Under the pieces are notes generated by a model. That model saw only the letters and a list, made by a program, of their open reading frames with translations. It ran no database searches and was not told where the DNA came from. Position numbers and translations under genes: made by a program. DNA of 29,417 nt from Pseudophaeobacter arcticus DSM 23566 (lineage in GTDB: Bacteria > Pseudomonadota > Alphaproteobacteria > Rhodobacterales > Rhodobacteraceae). The stretch spans positions 1-29,417 of the forward strand of contig NZ_AXBF01000008.1 in NCBI RefSeq assembly GCF_000473205.1, written 5' to 3'. How positions within the stretch are numbered: position 1 is the stretch's first letter; each line of letters starts with the position of its first letter. Positions 14,611-24,288 of this stretch are shown here, in pieces.

Positions 14611-14720
14611 GGGGCTCGTAACACGAACTGGACCATGGTACGTTTTTATAGTTATTTCTACAGGCTATCCGTGCTGCTAGGTGCGGGTAGCCTATCCATT
14701 TTGAAGGTCCCTTTTGACAA

Positions 14721-16859
14721 ATGAAGCAATCTCCTTTGACCAACGTTGCACAGATCCACCGGCGTCAGGCTCCTGAAACTGACACGCCAGAGGACGATGT
14801 CATTGACATTGGGGCTCTCATTGCAACTCTTTGGCGCGGAAAATGGATTGTGCTACTCACGACCCTGATTGCGATCATCCTGGGTGGGTATTACGCCTAT
14901 GTGGCAGCGACGCCGCTTTACACCTCCAGTGCGGTGGTGATGCTGGAAACAGATCAGAAAAGTATCGTGGACCTTGAAAGCGTCGTGGGCGGTCTGACTG
15001 GGGATAGTACTGAGGTCAACTCAGAGCTCGAAGTGTTGAAATCCCGCGGCCTGATGGGGAAGGTCGTCGACCAACTCGATCTGGTCTCGGACCCTGAATT
15101 CAACGATGTCCTTCAACTGCCCTCTGCTATTGTTGGGCTGAAGGATCAGGTTAAGGCCTTGTTGGGGGTAACAGATGCTCCGGCAGATTTCTCGGATAGC
15201 CTTCAGGAAAAAATCACTCGGGATAGTGTGATCTCTGCACTTCTGGAACGTGTTGCAGTACGAAATGTACCATTGAGCTTAGTTTTTCAGGTGACCGTGA
15301 CCACTGAGGCTTCCGTCAAATCCGCACTGATCGCGGATACAATTGTGGATCTCTATATCCTCAATCAGATCGAGGTTAAATTTGACGCAACTGAGCAGGC
15401 AACCACCTGGCTAACGGACAGGGTTGCCGAACTGCAGGTCCAGCTCGAAGTAGCAGAGGCTAAGGTCACTGAGTTCAATGGCTCTACGGCCTTGATTTCA
15501 CCGGAGGTCCTGCAGGCCCAGGAAGTTCAGCTAAAAGATCTGCGGGAGCGGATCTTGCTGGCCAAAGCCTCAGAAGGGGCGGCGCTCGCCCGGTACAATG
15601 ATTTGAAAGCAGCGGAAGGACGTACAGCGCAGGCGGAGCTGAGTGGGGATCCACAATTGCAGCGGCTGTTGCGCCAGATCGACACGCAGCCTACTGCTGC
15701 CTCCTCCTTTGATACCACTTTTCAGCGGCTGCTGTCCCGGGCTGGACTTGAAGCCCGCCGTGCGACGCAACAGGTTGCATCGTTGGAGCTGTCTGAGCGT
15801 GGCCTTTCCGAGCAAGTCGCGCAGCAAAACACGGATCTAATTACCTTGCAGCAGCTGACCCGTGAAGCCGAAGCGAACCGTTTGCTGTACGAGTATTTCC
15901 TTACCCGCCTGAAAGAAACCTCTGCGCAGGAAGGGATCCAGAAAGCAGACAGCCGGATGCTGTCTCAGGCTGTGGTGCCGCAGAAGCCTTCAGAGCCAAA
16001 GAAACCCCTGATCCTCGCTATGAGCGGTATTCTGGGTCTGATGCTGGGCACCGGACTTGTACTTCTGGCAGAGGCCCGCCGCAGCGGGTTCCGGTCCAGT
16101 AAGGATCTTGAGCAACGTACCGGATATAGCGTTCTGGGACAAATCCCCACCTTCCCGGCCAATGGGCCGCGCAAGATTTTGCAATACCTTTCTGATAAAC
16201 CCTCTTCTGCAACCGCAGAGGCCGTGCGCAATCTGCGTACCTCTATCTTGCTGTCCAATGTGGATACCCCGCCTCAGGTGATCATGATGACCTCGTCGTT
16301 GCCGGGAGAAGGAAAGACCACCAACTCGCTTGCACTAGCGCAGAACTTTACCGGAGTAGGCAAGAAGGTTCTACTAATTGAGGGGGACCTCAGACGCCTG
16401 ACTTTGACGGCACAGTTACAGGGCAAGCCGTTAAAAGGTATCGTCTCGGTATTGACGGGTGATGCCACCTTGGAAGAGGCCGTGTTTCGCGATGAGCTGG
16501 TCGGATGTGATGTTTTGGCCGGCGAAAAAACGTCAACAAATGCTGCGGATCTCTTTGCCTCAGAAAAGTTTCGTAAGCTGATCGAAGATCTGCGCGAGAT
16601 TTATGATGTGATCCTGATCGACACGCCGCCCGTGCTTTTGGTCTCGGATGCGCGTTTGATTGCCCGCCACGTGGATGCCGCTCTTTTGACGATCAAGTGG
16701 GACACGACGTCTGATCAGGATGTGATGGAATCTTTGCGCTTGTTCCATACAGACAGCTTGCGCCTGTCGGGCCTGGTTTTGGGGCAGATCAATGCGCGTC
16801 GGATGAAGTCCTATGGCTATAGCTACGGCAACTACGGCTCAGCCTATTATTCAAACTAA
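14721..16859 (+). CDS. wzc: Wzc/ExoP-type polysaccharide co-polymerase with BY-kinase domain
   Basis: 712-residue inner-membrane protein controlling chain length and export. Membrane span 1 at about residues 42-62, Wzz-type periplasmic domain, long coiled coil (about 225-400), span 2 at about 429-450, then the cytoplasmic tyrosine kinase. Kinase motifs: Walker [11 protein letters not shown] (about 528-537), A' LLIEGDLRR (about 551-559; Glu replaces the more usual first Asp), Walker B ILIDTPP (about 630-636). The C-terminus is a tyrosine cluster ([14 protein letters not shown]) for autophosphorylation. It partners with Wza downstream. A strong hairpin terminator follows at 16907. Confidence 0.95.
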   Translation: MKQSPLTNVAQIHRRQAPETDTPEDDVIDIGALIATLWRGKWIVLLTTLIAIILGGYYAYVAATPLYTSSAVVMLETDQKSIVDLESVVGGLTGDSTEVNSELEVLKSRGLMGKVVDQLDLVSDPEFNDVLQLPSAIVGLKDQVKALLGVTDAPADFSDSLQEKITRDSVISALLERVAVRNVPLSLVFQVTVTTEASVKSALIADTIVDLYILNQIEVKFDATEQATTWLTDRVAELQVQLEVAEAKVTEFNGSTALISPEVLQAQEVQLKDLRERILLAKASEGAALARYNDLKAAEGRTAQAELSGDPQLQRLLRQIDTQPTAASSFDTTFQRLLSRAGLEARRATQQVASLELSERGLSEQVAQQNTDLITLQQLTREAEANRLLYEYFLTRLKETSAQEGIQKADSRMLSQAVVPQKPSEPKKPLILAMSGILGLMLGTGLVLLAEARRSGFRSSKDLEQRTGYSVLGQIPTFPANGPRKILQYLSDKPSSATAEAVRNLRTSILLSNVDTPPQVIMMTSSLPGEGKTTNSLALAQNFTGVGKKVLLIEGDLRRLTLTAQLQGKPLKGIVSVLTGDATLEEAVFRDELVGCDVLAGEKTSTNAADLFASEKFRKLIEDLREIYDVILIDTPPVLLVSDARLIARHVDAALLTIKWDTTSDQDVMESLRLFHTDSLRLSGLVLGQINARRMKSYGYSYGNYGSAYYSN

Positions 16860-16906
16860 CGATACCTACCATCCTGGGATAGGTTCAGGAATGAGGCTGT
16901 ATGGAC

Positions 16907-16941
16907 AACAAAGGCGCGCCCGATCCGGACGCGCCTTTGTT
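16907..16941. terminator. Bidirectional hairpin terminator between wzc and the yjbE-like gene
   Basis: Perfect 12-bp arms AACAAAGGCGCG (16907-16918) and CGCGCCTTTGTT (16930-16941) flank an 11-nt loop that can pair further. It lies between the convergent wzc and yjbE-like genes, where a two-way terminator is expected. The U-tract is only moderate. Confidence 0.75.
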
Positions 16942-16954
16942 CTTACTTAGATCT

Positions 16955-17272
16955 TTAATTCGTGCTGGTGGTGCTGGTCGTCGATGGTGTCGAGCCACCA
17001 CTGCCTGCAGCTGCAACACCTGCTGCTGCAGCGACGGCACCCAAGGCTGGCGCAACAAGCGGCACAAAACCAGTAACCCCGGCAGCCGCAGCGGCTCCCG
17101 CAGCTCCGGCGCCTGCACCCGCTCCGGCGCCTGCACCCGCTCCGGCGCCCGCACCCGCTCCGGCGCCCGCACCCGCTCCGGTGCCCGCACCCGCTCCGGT
17201 GCTCGGGACAGTGACCTGCGCTGAAAGAGAGGTTGCAGTTAGAGCAAGGGCCAAAATGGTAATTCTGATCAT
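16955..17272 (-). CDS. yjbE: YjbE-like secreted Gly-Ala repeat protein
   Basis: 105-residue exported protein. ATG 17272 is preceded by AGGAG at an 8-nt spacing, so the longer frame from 17311 is rejected. A signal peptide (MIRITILALALTATSLSA) is followed by an uninterrupted Gly-Ala dipeptide tract (about residues 26-60), an Ala-rich hydrophobic stretch and a Ser/Thr tail (STPSTTSTTSTN). E. coli YjbE has the same order: signal peptide, Ala/Ser/Gly-rich body and a Thr-rich tail. It sits beside yjbH, yjbF and wza homologues, which supports the name. Its role in EPS is not known in detail. It is transcribed opposite to its neighbours. Confidence 0.7.
   Translation of the reverse strand: MIRITILALALTATSLSAQVTVPSTGAGAGTGAGAGAGAGAGAGAGAGAGAGAGAGAAGAAAAAGVTGFVPLVAPALGAVAAAAGVAAAGSGGSTPSTTSTTSTN
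17112..17201. repeat. Five tandem 18-bp units encoding the Gly-Ala tract
   Basis: Units of CCCGCACCCGCTCCGGCG with one or two differences run without gaps from 17112 to 17201. Each encodes six residues of the Gly-Ala tract on the minus strand. Copy number could change by slippage without breaking the frame. Confidence 0.85.
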
Positions 17273-17603
17273 TAGAAATACTCCTAAACACATTCCCGCA
17301 AAGACTATCATACTTGGTTGATGCTGAGAATGTTAGATTATGCAACAGACAGTGAATTAAGCCCATGGAGAGCCGCATTTCTGGCGTTATTATTTTACAT
17401 CAGGGCTACTGTTGCCTGTCTTGACGCCGTTTGAGAAGAAAGGCCTACGGATGAGGCAGTTATTGTGAGTTTTAGCACGCACTGCAGACAGAATCACATG
17501 ATGCAAAAACAACCCATACAGGCGCGAACTTTCAACAATCCGGGCGACACGGGGTGGTCGTTCATCTAGTAAAAACGTGAGTTAACAAAATAGATTAAAT
17601 CCA
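17273..17603. other. Divergent promoter region between yjbE-like and yjbH-like genes
   Basis: 331 bp without a gene. It must hold the promoters of two divergent genes. AT-rich stretches lie at 17330-17400 and 17570-17600. No confident promoter boxes or operator repeats are seen. Confidence 0.4.
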
Positions 17604-19721
17604 GTGAAGCTTTTTACCGCCAAATGCTTAGTGAGCCTATGCCTCTCTGTGTCTGCAGTGAGCTTATCAACAGCAACGGCTCAGACGATTTCCAACTATG
17701 GGACACCTGGCCTTCTGGAGATCCCCACGGCAGAGATGTTCGAGGATGGCACTCTCGCGTTTACTGGTAGCATGCTTGACGGTACCCTACGTACAACCAT
17801 GACCTTTCAGATGCTTCCTTGGGTGCATGGCAGTTTTCGTTACGCGGTGATTGACGGATTTGATGGTGCAATTGGTAATCGGTATGACCGTAGCTTTGAC
17901 ATCCATTTTCAGCTTCGCGAAGAAAGCAGTCGCGCGCCGGCCGTTGCCCTGGGCCTCAGGGATTTTGGCGGGACCGGGATTTATGCGTCAGAATACTTAG
18001 TCGCGACTAAAACCATCCAGGAGCGCTTTAAACTCACAGCTGGGATTGGCTGGGGCAGGATCGCAGGGCGCGGCAGCTTCAGCAATCCTCTAGGGCATTT
18101 CTTCGAAAGATTTAATACAAGACCAGGCTCTGGTGCCGGTGGTATTGGAACTACTGGACAGTTAGATTTTGGGAACTGGTTCCGCGGAGATGCTGCACTG
18201 TTTGGTGGTGTTAGCTGGCGTTACAGTGATCGCCTCACTTTTATGGCTGAATACTCTCCTGATCTATACCCGAGAGAAACTCAAAATATCGGATTTGAGG
18301 CGCGATCACCTCTGAACGTTGGCGTCCAGTATAGATTCAAAAACGGTGCGCAGCTCACTGGATCTTATCTTTATGGGTCCACCCTTGGTTTCAGCTACAC
18401 CTACTTTATAGACCCCAAAAAGAGCGTAGCCCCGGGCGGCCAAGGCGCTTCGCCGCCTCCTTTGTTACCAGTTGACCGAGTGGCCCTAGCGAGTTGGAAT
18501 CTTGACGATGACACTGGTAGACCAGCGCAAAAACAGGCGGTTTTACGGCAACAGCTGAACGAGCAGGGGCTGCGGCTGGTTTCTTTGGAGCGGCATGGCG
18601 AAACCGTCAGTATCGGCGTGGAAAATGGCACCTATGGCCAGGCGGCGCAGGCGGTTGGGCGCGCAGCGCGTGTTCTGGCCAACACCCAGGAGCCAGAGGT
18701 CGAAGCCTTTGATATCGCGATAGTCAGCAATGGGGTGCCTCTCAGCTCGGTGCGCATTAACCGTGCCGATCTTTATGAGTTGGAGTACGATCCAGACGGG
18801 GCTTGGCGCAGCTTTGCCCGTGCGGAGGTTTCCAATGCGGTGCCGCTTTTTGAAGGCCATCTGACCGAGGGCGCTTTTCCTGATTTCAAGTATCGTATCG
18901 GCCCCTATTTTCAGGCGTCTTTCTTTGATCCTGACTCGCCGTTGCGGTATGAAATTGGCGCGACACTGGGCGCGGACTATACTCTGCGCCCAGGCTTTAG
19001 CTTGTCCGGTTCGGTCCGTATGCCTTTGGCTGGCAACCTGGACACTGTAACGCGAGTGTCTAATTCTGTTTTGCCTAAGGTCCGGTCGAATTGGGGGCGC
19101 TACGCAAAAGAATCCGACCTACGGCTAGAACACCTGACCGCAGAACATATCTGGCAGCCGGGTCGCGATCTCTATGCCCGCGCTACCTTTGGCTATCTTG
19201 AAACCATGTATGGTGGGCTTTCTGCTGAGCTGCTCTGGTTCCCGATCAACAGCCGTCTGGCGGTTGGGGGTGAATTGAACTACGTCAAACAGCGCGATTT
19301 TGATGTTCTCTTTGGGTTCCAGGACTATTCCGTCGCGACTGGTCACATCTCAGCTTACTACGACTTGCCCGGCGACTACCATGCGCAGGTGGATGTGGGT
19401 CGGTATCTCGCCGGTGATTACGGGGCGACCCTCTCTGTGGATCGAGAGTTCAACAATGGTTTTAAGGTTGGTGCGTTTTTCACTCTGACCGATGTTGGCT
19501 TTAGCGACTTTGGCGAGGGCTCCTTTGACAAAGGTATTCGGCTTGAAATTCCCGTTTCCTGGCTCACTGGTCGTCCCACGCGTAACAAGCTAGGGCAGGT
19601 GATCCGGCCGGTTCTGCGCGATGGTGGCGCACGGCTTAATGTGCGCAACCGCCTTTATGGCTTTACCCGCGAAGCGCGCAGCCAACAGTTGGCCAAAGGC
19701 TGGGGGCGGTTCCTGCGATGA
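17604..19721 (+). CDS. yjbH: YjbH-like EPS outer-membrane protein
   Basis: 705 residues, close to E. coli YjbH/GfcD. The GTG start at 17604 gives a signal peptide ending ATAQ. The N-terminal region has the family pattern NYGTPGLLEIPTAEMFEDG, then repeated amphipathic strands rich in Tyr/Phe/Gly (FRYAVIDGFDG, LTAGIGWGRIAGRG), consistent with a beta-barrel lipoprotein-like exporter component. The middle part (about 300-430) is a soluble domain and the end returns to barrel-like strands. It overlaps yjbF by 4 bp (ATGA). In the yjbEFGH and gfc operons this protein works with YjbF and YjbG in capsule or EPS secretion. No separate yjbG is seen here. Confidence 0.9.
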   Translation: MKLFTAKCLVSLCLSVSAVSLSTATAQTISNYGTPGLLEIPTAEMFEDGTLAFTGSMLDGTLRTTMTFQMLPWVHGSFRYAVIDGFDGAIGNRYDRSFDIHFQLREESSRAPAVALGLRDFGGTGIYASEYLVATKTIQERFKLTAGIGWGRIAGRGSFSNPLGHFFERFNTRPGSGAGGIGTTGQLDFGNWFRGDAALFGGVSWRYSDRLTFMAEYSPDLYPRETQNIGFEARSPLNVGVQYRFKNGAQLTGSYLYGSTLGFSYTYFIDPKKSVAPGGQGASPPPLLPVDRVALASWNLDDDTGRPAQKQAVLRQQLNEQGLRLVSLERHGETVSIGVENGTYGQAAQAVGRAARVLANTQEPEVEAFDIAIVSNGVPLSSVRINRADLYELEYDPDGAWRSFARAEVSNAVPLFEGHLTEGAFPDFKYRIGPYFQASFFDPDSPLRYEIGATLGADYTLRPGFSLSGSVRMPLAGNLDTVTRVSNSVLPKVRSNWGRYAKESDLRLEHLTAEHIWQPGRDLYARATFGYLETMYGGLSAELLWFPINSRLAVGGELNYVKQRDFDVLFGFQDYSVATGHISAYYDLPGDYHAQVDVGRYLAGDYGATLSVDREFNNGFKVGAFFTLTDVGFSDFGEGSFDKGIRLEIPVSWLTGRPTRNKLGQVIRPVLRDGGARLNVRNRLYGFTREARSQQLAKGWGRFLR

Positions 19722-20356
19722 TCCGGCGCCTTTTCCCCTTTGTCTTGCTTAGCCTGCTGGTTGCCTGCGGTGATGCAAAGGACGATTTTGATCTCTTGCG
19801 CGGCTCTCTGAACCGCGATGCGCCGCGGTTTCATCCGCGCGCCAATGCACTGGCCTCGGTGCGCCCGATCCCCCCCCGCCTGGAGGTGGGCTTTCCCAGC
19901 CGTGATCTCTCTGGGGTCATGCTGCTGGAAACCCAGCGCGCCGGCACTGAAACTTGGCTAACGGCGGATGGCGCCACCATCACGCTAAAGGGCGGCATGC
20001 TGACATCTGCCAAGGGTTTTGGCTCTGGACTTTCCGGCTCCGACATCGACCAGAGCCTGGAACTGGTGCAGGCGGGGCAAGCCGGAACCGCCGAGCGGTT
20101 CCACAGTTTTCTGAATGGCAATGACGAGATCGAGCTGCATGCCTACCGGTGCGAAATCACCCCACAGGGCCGCGCGGAGATTTTTGTCCAAGGTTTGGCG
20201 ATTTCGGCTCTGAAGATGGAAGAGGACTGTTTTGGAGCCGATCAGGTTTTCAGCAACACCTATTGGCTGCGCCCCAATAGCCCTGAGATTATCCAGTCTT
20301 CGCAGTGGACTGGTGACTTTCTCGGCAACCTCTTTATGAAGAGGGTACCAGAGTGA
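19718..20356 (+). CDS. yjbF: YjbF/GfcB-like lipoprotein
   Basis: 212 residues. The signal peptide ends in a lipobox LLVAC with Cys17 (LLSLLVACGDAKDD), so it is a lipoprotein. The body matches the YjbF pattern, with VGFPSRDLSGVMLLE, ATITLKGGMLTSAKGFG and YWLRPNSPEIIQSSQWTGD near the end. It is translationally coupled on both sides: ATGA overlap with yjbH and GTGA overlap with wza. It is inferred to act with YjbH in periplasmic handling of EPS. Confidence 0.9.
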   Translation: MIRRLFPFVLLSLLVACGDAKDDFDLLRGSLNRDAPRFHPRANALASVRPIPPRLEVGFPSRDLSGVMLLETQRAGTETWLTADGATITLKGGMLTSAKGFGSGLSGSDIDQSLELVQAGQAGTAERFHSFLNGNDEIELHAYRCEITPQGRAEIFVQGLAISALKMEEDCFGADQVFSNTYWLRPNSPEIIQSSQWTGDFLGNLFMKRVPE

Positions 20357-21768
20357 ATTTGAGATTTTTAGTGATTGGAGACAGCATCGTGCGCCCATTG
20401 ACCCTTGCTTGTAGCGCCCTTGCCCTAGCCGGGATCTTGGCGGGATGTTCTACAATCTATCGCAGCCCTTCTGTCAAAGCCGGTGTGTCTGACACCGGAA
20501 AGGTCCGTGTAGTGGCAATGACGCCAGAAACGGTTCTGGTGGCTAACCGCGCGTCATATCAGCCTAAAACGTTGCCTGTGGTCTTTGGTTTGTCGGCTGG
20601 ATCCGGTGCCGGCGCGTCCCCGCGCGGAATTGGTACACTGCCTGCGGCCCCCTCGACCCAGGATGGTGTGCGTAATACGCTGCGCCTGGATCCCCCACCT
20701 CCTGTCACCAATAGTCCCTATACCATCGGCGTGGGCGATGTTGTCGTACTCTCGACCCCGTCTACCCAGGGCACCGTGGGCGAGCTATCCGGGCTTTTGG
20801 CCGCGCAGAATAGTCGCAATGGCTATACCGTTCAGGATGATGGCTCGATCAATATCCCGGATGTGGGCCGCGTACGTCTTGCCGGCCTCACGGTGGACGA
20901 GGGCGAAGCGCTCTTGTTCCAGCGCCTAGTCGAAAGCCAGCTGGATCCGACATTCAGCCTTGAAGTCTCAGAATTTAACTCTCGCCGCGTCTCGGTAGGC
21001 GGGGCTGTCGGACAGCCAGGTGTTATGCCGATCACGCTCACACCGTTGACTTTGGGCGAAGCCCTCTCCAGCGCGGGCTCAGTCTCCGTTGGGGATATTG
21101 ATGTGAGTTCTGTGCGCATATACCGCGAAGGGCAGATGTACCAAATCCCGCTGGAAGATCTCTATTCCCGCTCAGACCTGCAAAACCTGCATTTGGTCGC
21201 CGGAGATTCAGTCTTTGTGGATACTGATTACGATCTCAATCGTGCTGAACGGTATTTTGTCCAGCAGATTCAACGGGTGCAGACAACTGTTTCTGGCCGT
21301 GAAATCGCGCTGGATGAGCTGACAGCTGCCATTACCCTGCGTCGCGCAGACCTGAATGAGCGACGCGATAACTTCACCCGGACTCTCGATCTCGACGGGG
21401 TTGATCGCGACTATGTCTACCTGAGCGGCGAAGTACGCACCCAAGGCCGCTACACGCTGCCGTTTAACCGCAAGGCGGTGCTGGCGGATGCCCTGTTCGA
21501 TACCGGCGGCGGCATCGCAAAGGAAACCGGCGATGCATCGGAGGTCTATGTACTGCGGGCCTCAGATGATCTGCGCGAATTTGGTGCTGTGACTGCTTGG
21601 CACCTTGACGTGCGCAATGCTGCAAACCTCGCGATGGCATCCAAGTTTGAACTGCGGCCAGATGACATTGTGTTTATCGCTGAAAATCCTGTGACCCGTT
21701 GGGGGCGTACGATAGATCAGATTACGCCGTCACTGATTACTGCACCAATCAATGCGCTTGGGGATTGA
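20353..21768 (+). CDS. wza: Wza-type polysaccharide export lipoprotein
   Basis: Outer-membrane export channel subunit, 471 residues. GTG 20353 follows AGAGGG; an inner GTG at 20389 follows GGAG and gives a shorter signal peptide, so either start is possible. Lipobox ILAGC. The polysaccharide export domain has YTIGVGDVVVLSTP and YTVQDDGSINIPDVGRV; two SLBB-like domains follow (VSVGGAVGQPGVMPI, and VYLSGEVRTQGRYTLPF at about 355-372). The C-terminus lacks an obvious long amphipathic helix. A hairpin terminator stands about 90 bp after the stop. Confidence 0.92.
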   Translation: MNLRFLVIGDSIVRPLTLACSALALAGILAGCSTIYRSPSVKAGVSDTGKVRVVAMTPETVLVANRASYQPKTLPVVFGLSAGSGAGASPRGIGTLPAAPSTQDGVRNTLRLDPPPPVTNSPYTIGVGDVVVLSTPSTQGTVGELSGLLAAQNSRNGYTVQDDGSINIPDVGRVRLAGLTVDEGEALLFQRLVESQLDPTFSLEVSEFNSRRVSVGGAVGQPGVMPITLTPLTLGEALSSAGSVSVGDIDVSSVRIYREGQMYQIPLEDLYSRSDLQNLHLVAGDSVFVDTDYDLNRAERYFVQQIQRVQTTVSGREIALDELTAAITLRRADLNERRDNFTRTLDLDGVDRDYVYLSGEVRTQGRYTLPFNRKAVLADALFDTGGGIAKETGDASEVYVLRASDDLREFGAVTAWHLDVRNAANLAMASKFELRPDDIVFIAENPVTRWGRTIDQITPSLITAPINALGD

Positions 21769-21858
21769 TTGGTGCAGACTGCATCAATTACATGAGGAAG
21801 AGCTGCGAAGGGCAAGAGTATTTTTCTAAACTAAGCTGAGTACCCCCAGTCGCGCAAT

Positions 21859-21885
21859 GTAAAAGCCGCCGTACGGGCTTTTTAC
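21859..21885 (+). terminator. Hairpin terminator after wza
   Basis: GTAAAAGCC (21859-21867) pairs with GGCTTTTTAC (21876-21885), and the 3' arm carries the T run. It ends the yjbH-yjbF-wza unit, or attenuates read-through into the next gene, whose alternative GTG start at 21890 would lie only 4 nt beyond. Confidence 0.6.
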
Positions 21886-21919
21886 GGCAGTGCAAGAGAT
21901 TTTGCAGAAAGACATTGAA

Positions 21920-23959
21920 ATGCTCAATGGAATAATAGGCAGAAACCCATACCGAAAAAGTGCTGGTTTGGGTTCTGTTGTAAAAAAAATTGCCCAGTTT
22001 ATCGTTGGATCGAGCGAATTATTTCTTGTTCTCAACGTTCCTCTTTATAGAGCTTGGCTGAGACGCCGTATCTCGCGACCCCTTGATTTACTGGTGATCG
22101 GAGCTCAGAAATCAGGGACTACATGGGTGCATGCGCAACTTCAAGATCTCTGTCTCGCCAATGTGGCAGGAACCAAGGAATGCCATCATTTTGATCGTGG
22201 ACGCATGTGGTCAATACGGCGGTACATAACTCAATATGCCGATGCCAAGGACGATCTGCCGCTGGTAGAGGTGGCTCCCGATTATGGACCGATGCCGCGC
22301 TGGCGCATCGCGGCAATTAGATCCTTGTTTCCCAATCTGCGTATCGCCTTCATCGCGCGCAACCCGATACAACGGGCTTGGTCAGGAACCCGCATGGAAA
22401 CCGCCTTTGATCGCGGTTGGACCCTCGATGACGTTCCTGTCCGAGATCTCGTACATCATTTGCTACTGGGGCGGTCTCGCCGCTATTCGGACTACGCCAC
22501 CCAAATGGAAACTTGGGAGGCTGTATTTGGAGCACATCGCGTGCGACTATATCCGTTCGAGCATATATCGGAAAACCCGGAATACATACTGAAAGATCTC
22601 CTAGATCATGCCGGTGGCCCGGTCCCGGATACCATAGAGGGTTTGACCCCAGAAGTTTTCCCCGGCAAGAAAACTGCCCTACCCGAAGCCGTCAAAACCC
22701 TTCTGATCCGCTATTATGGTCGCGAGATTGACCGTTTTGAGGCGTTTTTGGGTTCCGACGCTGACACGAATACCTGGCGACCCATTTTGGACAAGTGGCG
22801 GCGAGAGGCTGGCGACCTGATCTTGCCGCCCGAAAAAGAGCGGACATTGCTCTTCCTGTGCGGGTTCTCCCCCAATCCAAAGGCAAATTCCTCCGGGCAG
22901 AAACTCGCTTATGCCAAGATCGTGGCTCTCGCAGAGCGGTTCAAGGCAGTCAGTATCATCTACTTCGTGAACGATCTTGATGCGTTGGACTCATTTGAAG
23001 ATGTGTGGCCCGCAAATGTCGCGGTAGCAGCGGTGATCCGCGTGCACAGGAACGATCAGATCAAGGGCCTATTGAAAACACCGGTACAGCCCATTTTTGC
23101 TTCAGCCCGGCGTATGGCCGGTCATGGTACACTTGAAACGTTGCTTAAGGATCCGAAATTCACTGATTTCTACGCAGATTTCACCCAAGGCCTCGCTGCT
23201 CTGTCCCCTGTAGACTTCCCGCTCTTCACGTTTCGGCAACATGATGTGGTATCAAAACTCTATGACCGGCAAGCTAGCCAACTGGACTGGAAACAAGCCT
23301 GGTTCTACGAATTTCAAAGCCGACGCGCCCAAGCTTGGCAGCTGCTTGCTTGGGATCGGGTGATGCGCCTCCGCACCTTGTCGCCGGATGACGCACGTGA
23401 CATCAAGGCCCTCTTCCCTAGACAGGAGGCCGAAGCGGAGGCCGTGCGGGGCACCATTAATACTGAAGGAATGCTGCGCACTGCCGACAGTATCGTGCCA
23501 GGACGCATTGCGTTCTGGGGTAACATGGCCCGGCATGAAAATGTCGATGCCGTTATCCATTTCACGCAAAACATACTGCCACGCGTTCGCGAAGAGGTGC
23601 CACTGGCGCATTTATGGATTGTGGGAGCACACCCCACTCAGGACGTTCTGGCCCTGGAGGGTGAGTATGTTCACGTCACTGGCTTCATAGAGGATCCGGT
23701 GGAAATCTTCACCAGCCTAGATGTTGCCATCGCTCCTCTGCGGCTTGGATCTGGGGTCAAGATCAAAGTGTTCGAGACCATTGATGCTGGAATACCCACG
23801 GTGGTGTCGCCCGTGGGAGGTGAGGGGATCGAAGACCATCCCTTGCTGCATGTAGCACAGAGCGATGAGGACTTCGTTATTTCTGTTGCCGAGATACTGA
23901 AAAAATCCACAGATCCGGAGAGCATGAGTCGCAGAATACCACACCAGAAGTTAAGGTGA
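21920..23959 (+). CDS. Sulfotransferase-glycosyltransferase (GT4) fusion
   Basis: 679 residues in two parts. Residues about 55-290 are a PAPS-dependent sulfotransferase: the 5'-phosphosulfate loop GAQKSGTTW (about 60-68) and the 3'-phosphate site RNPIQRAWS (about 146-154) are both present. Residues about 305-675 are a GT-B glycosyltransferase of group 1 type, with FLCGFSPNPKANSSGQK at the acceptor side, GNMARHENVDAVIHF and LRLGSGVKIKVFETIDAGIP at the donor side. The ATG at 21920 is preferred since the GTG at 21890 abuts the terminator hairpin. The fusion suggests a sugar that is added and sulfated by one enzyme, giving a sulfated EPS. The reaction order and sugar are unknown. Confidence 0.85.
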   Translation: MLNGIIGRNPYRKSAGLGSVVKKIAQFIVGSSELFLVLNVPLYRAWLRRRISRPLDLLVIGAQKSGTTWVHAQLQDLCLANVAGTKECHHFDRGRMWSIRRYITQYADAKDDLPLVEVAPDYGPMPRWRIAAIRSLFPNLRIAFIARNPIQRAWSGTRMETAFDRGWTLDDVPVRDLVHHLLLGRSRRYSDYATQMETWEAVFGAHRVRLYPFEHISENPEYILKDLLDHAGGPVPDTIEGLTPEVFPGKKTALPEAVKTLLIRYYGREIDRFEAFLGSDADTNTWRPILDKWRREAGDLILPPEKERTLLFLCGFSPNPKANSSGQKLAYAKIVALAERFKAVSIIYFVNDLDALDSFEDVWPANVAVAAVIRVHRNDQIKGLLKTPVQPIFASARRMAGHGTLETLLKDPKFTDFYADFTQGLAALSPVDFPLFTFRQHDVVSKLYDRQASQLDWKQAWFYEFQSRRAQAWQLLAWDRVMRLRTLSPDDARDIKALFPRQEAEAEAVRGTINTEGMLRTADSIVPGRIAFWGNMARHENVDAVIHFTQNILPRVREEVPLAHLWIVGAHPTQDVLALEGEYVHVTGFIEDPVEIFTSLDVAIAPLRLGSGVKIKVFETIDAGIPTVVSPVGGEGIEDHPLLHVAQSDEDFVISVAEILKKSTDPESMSRRIPHQKLR

Positions 23960-24288
23960 AATGGCGACTTATCGGCGTGTGATGTGGACAGAATGACACC
24001 GAGAAACTAGAGTGAAAGGAACCAGTATTCATATACAAAATACGATAAATTCCATTCGAACGATGAAATATAGAAAAGTTGTTATTTGACCAATTTACCT
24101 GCCCATGCCGAGAGTACCTATGCCCTCATTGACCCTAACGGGGTTAAGCCACCTTGGCGGTGATCTCGATATCCACGCCATACTGACGGGGTTATCGTCT
24201 TTTTTTTAACAGTGCGGTCTTTTCTGCAATTTTCGGATCTCTGTCCCACTCTATCAGGCCCCCGCGATTGCCATCTAGGAGACACGTC
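23960..24288. other. Intergenic region before the GT2 gene
   Basis: No gene is recognised. AT-rich sequence at 24025-24090 may carry a promoter. A weak hairpin (GACG 24185-24188, CGTC 24196-24199) is followed by eight T (24200-24207), a possible terminator for the preceding gene. GC-rich sequence and an AGGAG for the next gene follow. Confidence 0.4.

Noticed and set aside
16962..17321. Pro-Ala-rich frame on the plus strand
   Set aside because: It is the antisense of the Gly-Ala repeat gene. The minus-strand frame has a signal peptide and AGGAG, the plus-strand one does not.
24140..24180. Possible transposase C-terminus on the minus strand (AAGGTGGCTTAA shared with the end of IS-A orfB)
   Set aside because: Only 12 bases match and the upstream codons do not resemble IS-A; too little to call a remnant.
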